A stretch of DNA of 10,193 nt from DAIDKA01 sp049792815 (GTDB taxonomy: Bacteria; Pseudomonadota; Gammaproteobacteria; Steroidobacterales; Steroidobacteraceae): assembly GCA_049792815.1 (NCBI GenBank), contig JBARBG010000113.1, positions 1 through 10,193 of the forward strand, read 5' to 3'. The position numbers and the translations under genes are program-made. Below the pieces are notes generated by a model. That model saw nothing but the letters and a program-made list of their open reading frames with translations, had not been told where the DNA came from and ran no database searches. The stretch's first letter is position 1; every line of letters starts with the position of its first letter. Positions 6,288 to 10,193 of this stretch are shown one piece after another.

Positions 6288-6864
6288 CTCGGTGGCCGAG
6301 CTGCCGCTCTTTCCGCTGCACACCGTGCTGCTGCCCGGCGGTCCGCTGCAGCTGCAGGTGTTTGAACCGCGCTATCTGGACATGGTCGGCCGCTGCATGC
6401 GCGGCGGCACAGCCTTCGGGGTCGTGCGCATTGTGCAAGGCTCGGAGGCCGGTGCGGTCAGCGAGACGGCGCTGACCGGAACCAGTGCCCGCATCGTCGA
6501 TTTCCACGCGCTTTCAAATGGGCTGCTGGGACTGCTGTGCCTGGGCGAGCGGGTATTCCGGCTCGAGAGTCGCGTGGACCAGGCGGACGGACTGGCCGTG
6601 GGACAGGTGAGCTGGCGGCCGGCGCACCCGCCTGCGACCGTGCCGCCGCGGCATGCGAACCTGGTCGCCGCCCTGCGCGAGGTGCTGCCGCAGCTGCCGC
6701 CGGCCTACACCCATATACCGCGCAACTTCGATGATGCCGAGTGGGTGAGCTTCCGGCTGCTTGAGTTGCTGCCACTGTCGGCCGAGCAGCGGCAGCAAAG
6801 CCTGGAAGAGCATGATCCCCTGCAACGCCTGGAGTGGCTGTCGCCGATGCTGCCTAGCGCCTGA
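6262..6864 (+). CDS. Stand-alone Lon N-terminal (substrate-binding) domain protein
   Basis: This 200-residue protein consists of a Lon substrate-binding (LAN) domain only. It opens with ELPLFPLHTVLLPGGPLQLQVFEPRY (residues 13-38), split here as ELPLFPLHTVLLPGG followed by VFEPRY, the hallmark of the family. GVVRI near 53-57 and the helical C-terminal half (LVAALREVLPQL and after) also fit. No ATPase or Ser-Lys protease domain is present, so it is not Lon itself. Such single-domain proteins are widespread in proteobacteria and their role is unsettled. The ATG at 6262 overlaps the mpl end by 26 bases; a GTG at 6292, just past the mpl stop, is an alternative start. Either way the gene is probably cotranscribed with mpl. 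Its 3' end overlaps the convergent membrane-protease gene by 11 bases. Confidence 0.88.
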   Translation: MTPATPAPDSVAELPLFPLHTVLLPGGPLQLQVFEPRYLDMVGRCMRGGTAFGVVRIVQGSEAGAVSETALTGTSARIVDFHALSNGLLGLLCLGERVFRLESRVDQADGLAVGQVSWRPAHPPATVPPRHANLVAALREVLPQLPPAYTHIPRNFDDAEWVSFRLLELLPLSAEQRQQSLEEHDPLQRLEWLSPMLPSA

Positions 6865-7732
6865 CGCGCGACCGGTAGAAGCGCTCCAGGGCGAACCCCG
6901 CCAGCACCGTCCAGCCGCACACCAGCCAGCCCACCACGCCGTCGAAGTGGCTGAGCAGGCCATGCAGCGCACTGGCCGGATCGGCCACGGAGGTTTCACG
7001 CACGAAGGTGATCACCCAGATCCAGCCGGCGTGCAGTCCCAGGCTCGCGGCCACATTGCCGGTGCGCATCCGCACCGTCGCCAGCACCACACCCACAGCG
7101 AACAGGCAGATATAGGCATCGGCGATGTCCCAGGGCCGCCCGAACGCGCCAAAGGAGCCGGCCAGCATGTCGATGCCGCTGTGCCAGCTGAGCTGGTCCG
7201 GTGGCACATGGTAGGAGGTGACGAAATGGGTCATTGCATAGATGAGCGCGGTCAGCACCGTCGCGAGCATGGCGCCGGACTCGCGGGCGATGCCGGTCCA
7301 CATCGCCCCGCGCAGGAAGGTCTCCTCGATGAGTGCCACCGCGATGCCGCGTGCCAGGCCCTGCCCCGCGAGCCGGATGAGCGCCGCGGCGTTCAAGTCC
7401 ACCCCGGGACGCGGCAGCCGCAGGTGCAGCGCCACCATGATGGCCACGATGCTGCCCATGAGCACCACGCCCACGCCCAAGGCGATGGCTGCCTCGCGCA
7501 GAAACTGCCGCGGTGGCAGGCCGTACCCCAGGCTGCGCCGGTCCGCCAGGCGCAGCCGCCGGGCCACCAGCAAGAAACCCACGGCCGCGGTGACCATGCC
7601 GAGCCGGTCGGCCACGCGGTGGAACGGAAATCCGAAGGCCGGATGCAGCAGCTGCCACACCGGATAGGTGAGGCCCGCCATGACCGCCAGCGCCAGCAGT
7701 GTCAGACCCAGGAACCAGGCGAATGTGCGCAT
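6854..7732 (-). CDS. CPBP-family intramembrane metalloprotease (Abi domain)
   Basis: This 292-residue membrane protein has about eight hydrophobic segments; the first (about residues 5-27) directly follows the start. The family's metal-site motifs are present: EETFLRG with Glu136, Glu137 and Arg141; YAMTHF with His169; and GLHAGW with His234. They lie in the expected order in the second half. CPBP proteins include Rce1-like CAAX proteases and bacterial proteins linked to bacteriocin self-immunity, but most bacterial members have no known substrate. No bacteriocin gene is visible nearby. The gene ends with TAG at 6854, inside the last codons of the convergent Lon-domain gene. The ATG at 7732 has no strong ribosome site. 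The small HTH-like gene is divergent, sharing an 86-base region rich in inverted repeats. Confidence 0.88.
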   Translation of the reverse strand: MRTFAWFLGLTLLALAVMAGLTYPVWQLLHPAFGFPFHRVADRLGMVTAAVGFLLVARRLRLADRRSLGYGLPPRQFLREAAIALGVGVVLMGSIVAIMVALHLRLPRPGVDLNAAALIRLAGQGLARGIAVALIEETFLRGAMWTGIARESGAMLATVLTALIYAMTHFVTSYHVPPDQLSWHSGIDMLAGSFGAFGRPWDIADAYICLFAVGVVLATVRMRTGNVAASLGLHAGWIWVITFVRETSVADPASALHGLLSHFDGVVGWLVCGWTVLAGFALERFYRSRVRR

Positions 7733-7818
7733 TACCGGGCAATTGCACCAGATTTGCGGCTGTCACGCCGCAGCAATTCTCCGGCAGAATGAGCCACAGC
7801 CAATCTGGTGCGACGCCC
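7733..7818. promoter_or_regulatory. Divergent control region with nested inverted repeats
   Basis: This 86-base region separates the protease and HTH-like genes. GCACCAGATT (7745-7754) and AATCTGGTGC (7802-7811) are perfect 10-base inverted arms. Directly inside the left arm, TGCGGC and GCCGCA (7755-7760, 7767-7772) form a perfect hairpin. AATTGC (7741-7746) can pair with GCAATT (7773-7778) around that hairpin, and this would compete with the long outer stem. The outer right arm ends 7 bases before the ATG at 7819 and covers its only ribosome-site-like bases (GGTG). The region could be a folded leader or a pair of operator sites. Confidence 0.5.
7745..7811. repeat. Inverted repeat pair, 10-base perfect arms
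   Basis: The arms lie at 7745-7754 and 7802-7811 with 47 bases between. When one site is inverted and the comparison extended to 14 bases, 12 match, so they also read as two copies of one binding site in opposite orientation, about 57 bases apart centre to centre. Confidence 0.75.
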
Positions 7819-8214
7819 ATGGAACTTGCCGCAGCAAAATCCACCCTCAAATCCCTGCTCGAGGGCGTCGACCCGGTGACGGGCTACGCGATTCCCAAGT
7901 CCATGGTGCTGCACCACGCGGTGGTGATCCGCGCCCTGCTGTGTGCGGTGGCGGTCATGGGGGCAGAGGAGGCCCGGTCGCGGCGTCGGGCGCGCCTGCC
8001 AAGAAACACCGGACGGCCCTGGGGTCCGGATGATGATGCCCAGGTGCTGGCTGCATTTCGCAGTGGCGACCCGCTGCTGCAGATTGCCGCCGACCACCAC
8101 CGCAGTCTCGCCAGCGTCGAGTCGCGCCTGGAGCGGCTGGGTGTGCTGGCGCCCGAGCAGCGCGTCACGCGCAACCGCTATGTGACACCGCGCGGCAGCG
8201 TCGCATTGCGTTAG
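7819..8214 (+). CDS. Small HTH-like protein of unknown function
   Basis: This 131-residue protein has two recognisable parts. Residues 1-48 (LLEGVDPVTGYAIPKS, then VVIRALLCAV) resemble a short domain seen in various bacterial proteins that contain a DP-TG motif followed by a VIRAL helix. Residues 65-110 (GRPWGPDDDAQVLAAF, IAADHHRSLASVESRLERLG) match a common Myb/HTH-like module of the form GxPWxxEED...ELAxxHxRTxxAIxSRLxxLG, usually taken as a nucleic-acid-binding or regulatory appendage. A basic linker (RSRRRARLPR) joins them. I chose the ATG at 7819 because the recognisable domain starts there; an ATG at 7789 in frame would add ten residues. It is divergent from the protease gene across repeat-rich DNA and lies 47 bases upstream of the glycosyltransferase pair. 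Autoregulation is possible but unproven, and I recognise no named gene. Confidence 0.72.
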   Translation: MELAAAKSTLKSLLEGVDPVTGYAIPKSMVLHHAVVIRALLCAVAVMGAEEARSRRRARLPRNTGRPWGPDDDAQVLAAFRSGDPLLQIAADHHRSLASVESRLERLGVLAPEQRVTRNRYVTPRGSVALR

Positions 8215-8224
8215 GCCGACACAG

Positions 8225-8242
8225 CGCCGGGTGCCGCCGGCG
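8225..8242 (+). other. Hairpin after the HTH-like gene
   Basis: CGCCGG and CCGGCG form a perfect 6-bp stem with a 6-base loop, 10 bases after the HTH-like gene stop. There is no U-run, so termination is uncertain. It sits directly before the candidate extended -10 element of the next gene. Confidence 0.3.
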
Positions 8243-8245
8243 GGC

Positions 8246-8254
8246 TGGTATCCT
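8246..8254 (+). promoter_or_regulatory. Candidate extended -10 promoter of the glycosyltransferase pair
   Basis: TGG followed by TATCCT (TATAAT match at four of six positions) fits an extended -10 element. It ends 7 bases before the ATG at 8262, so transcription would begin at or next to the start codon and give a leaderless message. No ribosome site precedes that ATG, which agrees. No -35 box is evident. Confidence 0.35.
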
Positions 8255-8261
8255 CGCGCCA

Positions 8262-9293
8262 ATGAAAGTGCTTTTGGTACCGGTTTCCGCGGCGCGCGGC
8301 TTCGGTGAATATGCGCGCGCACGCGAAATAGCACGGGCGGTGCAGCGCCGCTGGCCCGAGGCGCAGCTGCATTTTGTATTGAGTTCGCAGGCGTCCTACG
8401 CCGCGCAATGCCCGTTTCCGGCGACACTGCTGCCGGGCTCTGCGACCCTGCACACCCCGCAGGTCGTGGCGCTGCTGGCGGCCTTCCGGCCGGACATCGT
8501 GATCTTCGACAACGCCGGCAGAACGGCCCAGATCCGTGCCGCGCGCGCGGGCGGCGCCCGCGTGGTCTACATCAGTTCCCGGCGCCGCCAGCGCGCCAAG
8601 GCGTTTCGCCTGAGCTGGATGCGGATGCTCAGCGAACACTGGATTGCCTACCCGAGCTTCATCGCCGGGGAGCTGGGGTGGCTGGAGCGACTGAAGCTCA
8701 GGACGCTCGGCCGGCCGCGGGTGCGCTTCGTGGACACGCTGCTGCCGGTTGCGGAGGTCGCGGCCGCCGCTGGGTTGCCGGACCTCAAGGACTTCGTGCT
8801 GGTCGTGCCCGGAGGCGGCACGGCGCATCCGGGCGCGCGGGCCGCGCCGCAGATCATCGGCGATGCCGCCCTGGGACTGGCCGCGCGTGGACTGCCCACG
8901 GTACTGGTGGGTGTGCAGGGGGCCGGCAGTGCCCTGCTGACCTGCCTGCCCCTGCTGCCCCAGGCGCAGCTGATTGAGCTGATGCGGCGCGCCCGCCTCG
9001 TCGTGAGCAATGGTGGCGATACCTTGCTGCAGGCGCTGGCCTGCGGCTGCGCCTGTGTCGCGGTGCCGATCGCCCATGACCAGGCGGCTCGCATTGCGCG
9101 CTGCCGGGAGCGACAGCTGCTGCGGGCGGCACCGCTTGAGGCGGGGGCCATCATCGATGCGGTGGCCATGCTGCACGCCGATGAAGGCGAGCGCCGGCAG
9201 CTCTTGGCCCGGGTGCGCGGCGCCGGTATCACCGATGCCATGCCGCAGATTCTTGAGGCGCTGGCCGCGCTTGCCGCGCAGGGGCCGCGATGA
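8262..9293 (+). CDS. GT-B-fold glycosyltransferase, MurG/GT28-like
   Basis: This 343-residue protein has the two-domain layout of GT-B enzymes. The N-terminal domain starts MKVLLVPVSAARGFGEYAR, where a glycine-containing loop follows the first strand. PDIVIFDNAG (77-86) resembles the PD-V-D strand of GT28 enzymes and may contact the acceptor. The C-terminal domain has VVPGGGTAHP (181-190) and VSNGGDTLLQALACGCACV (248-266) followed by PIAHDQ (269-274), the pattern of nucleotide-sugar binding in MurG-like enzymes. It has no transmembrane segment, so it would be cytoplasmic or membrane-peripheral. Donor and acceptor cannot be assigned. It is not MurG itself, because the MurG GG-H loop is not conserved. 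The next gene starts at an ATGA overlap with its stop, so the two are translationally coupled and probably act in the same glycan pathway. Confidence 0.78.
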   Translation: MKVLLVPVSAARGFGEYARAREIARAVQRRWPEAQLHFVLSSQASYAAQCPFPATLLPGSATLHTPQVVALLAAFRPDIVIFDNAGRTAQIRAARAGGARVVYISSRRRQRAKAFRLSWMRMLSEHWIAYPSFIAGELGWLERLKLRTLGRPRVRFVDTLLPVAEVAAAAGLPDLKDFVLVVPGGGTAHPGARAAPQIIGDAALGLAARGLPTVLVGVQGAGSALLTCLPLLPQAQLIELMRRARLVVSNGGDTLLQALACGCACVAVPIAHDQAARIARCRERQLLRAAPLEAGAIIDAVAMLHADEGERRQLLARVRGAGITDAMPQILEALAALAAQGPR

Positions 9294-10193
9294 GCCGCGT
9301 TGTTTTTCTGGATACTGTCAGTCCACTGCCCTACGACACCCGTTCATTCACTCAGCGCGCGGTGCAGGGCACCGAGGCCAGCGTGATGCGCATCGCCGAT
9401 CGCCTCGGCGCCTGGGTGATGCAGCACAATCGCAGCAGCGCCTGGGAGCGATACCTGCCGGTGCAGCCCCTGCAGGCCGAACACGTCGTCGTGATCCGCG
9501 AGTCGCGCGCGCTGGCGCAGGCGCGGGCGCTGTTTCCGCAGGCGCAGCTGCATCTGTGGCTGCATGACAAGATGCGGCCCGGATCCAAGCGCGGACGGCG
9601 CCTGCGGCGCGCGGCCGACTTGCTGCGCACGGCGCGGGTTTCCCTCATCTGTGTCTCCGACACCCACCGCCAGGATGTGTCGAATACGCTGCGCTGGGCA
9701 GACATCGACGGCCTGCCGGTGTGCACCCGTTACAATGCGCTGGACCCGGCGCTGCAACCCGATGACAGCGCCGTGGATGATCGCCAGCTGGTGTTCTTTG
9801 CGTCCCCGAACAAGGGCCTGGCCTTTGCCCTGGACGCGTTCGGCGCCCTGCGTCGCGCCATGCCTGACTTGCGCCTGCTGGTGGGCAATCCCGGTTACAA
9901 GGCCGATGCCTGGACGGCGCTGCCGGGAGTGGAGTTTCTGGGGCCACAGCCCCAGGCGTTGCTGCACGCTCAGGTGCGTCGCTCGCTGTGCACCTTTCAT
10001 CCGAATTTCCGCATACCCGAGACCTTCGGCCTGGTGTATGCCGAATCGCATGCGCTGGGTACGCCGGTGCTGACCCACGATTTCGGCGCCGCCGCGGAAG
10101 TCGTGGCCGATCCGCGCCAGTTGTTGCCCGTGAGGCGGACCTACCGCTGCTACGAAGCCGCGGTTGGCGCGCTGGCGCCGCGCTGGCGGCGGC
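9290..10193 (+). CDS. Group 1 (GT4-like) glycosyltransferase, 3' end outside window
   Basis: The first 301 codons of a gene run open to the right edge. It starts with ATG at 9290, sharing ATGA with the stop of the preceding glycosyltransferase. An early GTEASVMRIADRLG stretch (27-40) resembles the helix after the first loop of GT4 enzymes. ICVSDTHRQDV (120-130) matches the S-x-D strand at the domain junction. LVFFASPNKGLAFALDAF (167-184) resembles the RL-KGLD motif, and LRLLVGNPGY (194-203) follows. IPETFGLVYAESHALGTPV (242-260) contains the EX7E motif with Glu244 and Glu252, used for donor-sugar binding. The usual length is about 350-400 residues, so perhaps 50-100 residues are missing. Donor and acceptor are unknown. 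With its neighbour it suggests the start of a surface-polysaccharide or lipopolysaccharide cluster continuing to the right. Confidence 0.85.
   Translation, partial: MSRVVFLDTVSPLPYDTRSFTQRAVQGTEASVMRIADRLGAWVMQHNRSSAWERYLPVQPLQAEHVVVIRESRALAQARALFPQAQLHLWLHDKMRPGSKRGRRLRRAADLLRTARVSLICVSDTHRQDVSNTLRWADIDGLPVCTRYNALDPALQPDDSAVDDRQLVFFASPNKGLAFALDAFGALRRAMPDLRLLVGNPGYKADAWTALPGVEFLGPQPQALLHAQVRRSLCTFHPNFRIPETFGLVYAESHALGTPVLTHDFGAAAEVVADPRQLLPVRRTYRCYEAAVGALAPRWRR

Noticed and set aside
5118..6323. Long minus-strand open frame (401 codons) opposite mpl
   Set aside because: It lies antisense to the well-conserved mpl gene and its Arg/His/Gln-rich sequence shows no domain.
6854..7732. CPBP protease as part of a bacteriocin immunity or phage-defence locus
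   Set aside because: No bacteriocin precursor, transporter or defence gene is nearby; the neighbours are housekeeping and glycan genes.
7699..7818. N-terminal extension of the small HTH-like protein, starting inside the divergent protease gene
   Set aside because: The added residues show no domain and would overlap the protease gene; the recognisable domain begins at 7819, although an ATG at 7789 remains possible.
9344..10078. Minus-strand open frame (244 codons) opposite the last glycosyltransferase
   Set aside because: The plus-strand frame starting at 9290 has an ATGA junction and a clear EX7E motif; the antisense frame has no domain.

Overview
The window is GC-rich, densely packed bacterial chromosome from what looks like a gammaproteobacterium. 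The Mpl protein is very close to its enterobacterial relatives. A pyrophosphate-dependent phosphofructokinase sits next to a membrane pyrophosphatase and an adenylate kinase, a combination known from methylotrophs, nitrifiers and Xanthomonas-type lineages. The lineage is an inference; there is no rRNA or tRNA here to fix it. I see no mobile element, CRISPR array, phage gene or tRNA.

Left block (1-2542), phosphate energy metabolism: the start of hppA (H+-translocating pyrophosphatase, cut by the left edge) lies downstream of pfp on the minus strand. Divergent from pfp across a 172-base control region is adk, whose product carries a 70-residue Lys/Arg-rich histone H1-like tail. Pfp uses or makes PPi in glycolysis/gluconeogenesis, HppA links PPi to the proton gradient, and Adk balances ATP, ADP and AMP.

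Middle block (2568-6864): a minus-strand pair encodes RNase D (rnd) and, 7 bases downstream, a sensorless hybrid histidine kinase/receiver protein. Divergent from rnd across only 41 bases is mpl (murein tripeptide recycling ligase). A gene for a stand-alone Lon N-terminal-domain protein overlaps the mpl end by 26 bases.

Right block (6854-10193): a minus-strand CPBP-family membrane protease gene overlaps the Lon-domain gene end by 11 bases. An 86-base intergenic region with nested inverted repeats then separates it from a plus-strand gene for a small helix-turn-helix-like protein. Two GT-B-fold glycosyltransferase genes follow, joined by an ATGA stop/start overlap; the second runs off the right edge. 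They probably begin or belong to a surface-glycan locus.

Most genes are conserved housekeeping functions and I find no clear undescribed system. The items most worth a second look are the H1-like tail on adenylate kinase, the nested inverted repeats upstream of the small HTH gene, the sensorless hybrid kinase whose receiver lacks the usual lysine, and the uncharacterised glycosyltransferase pair.
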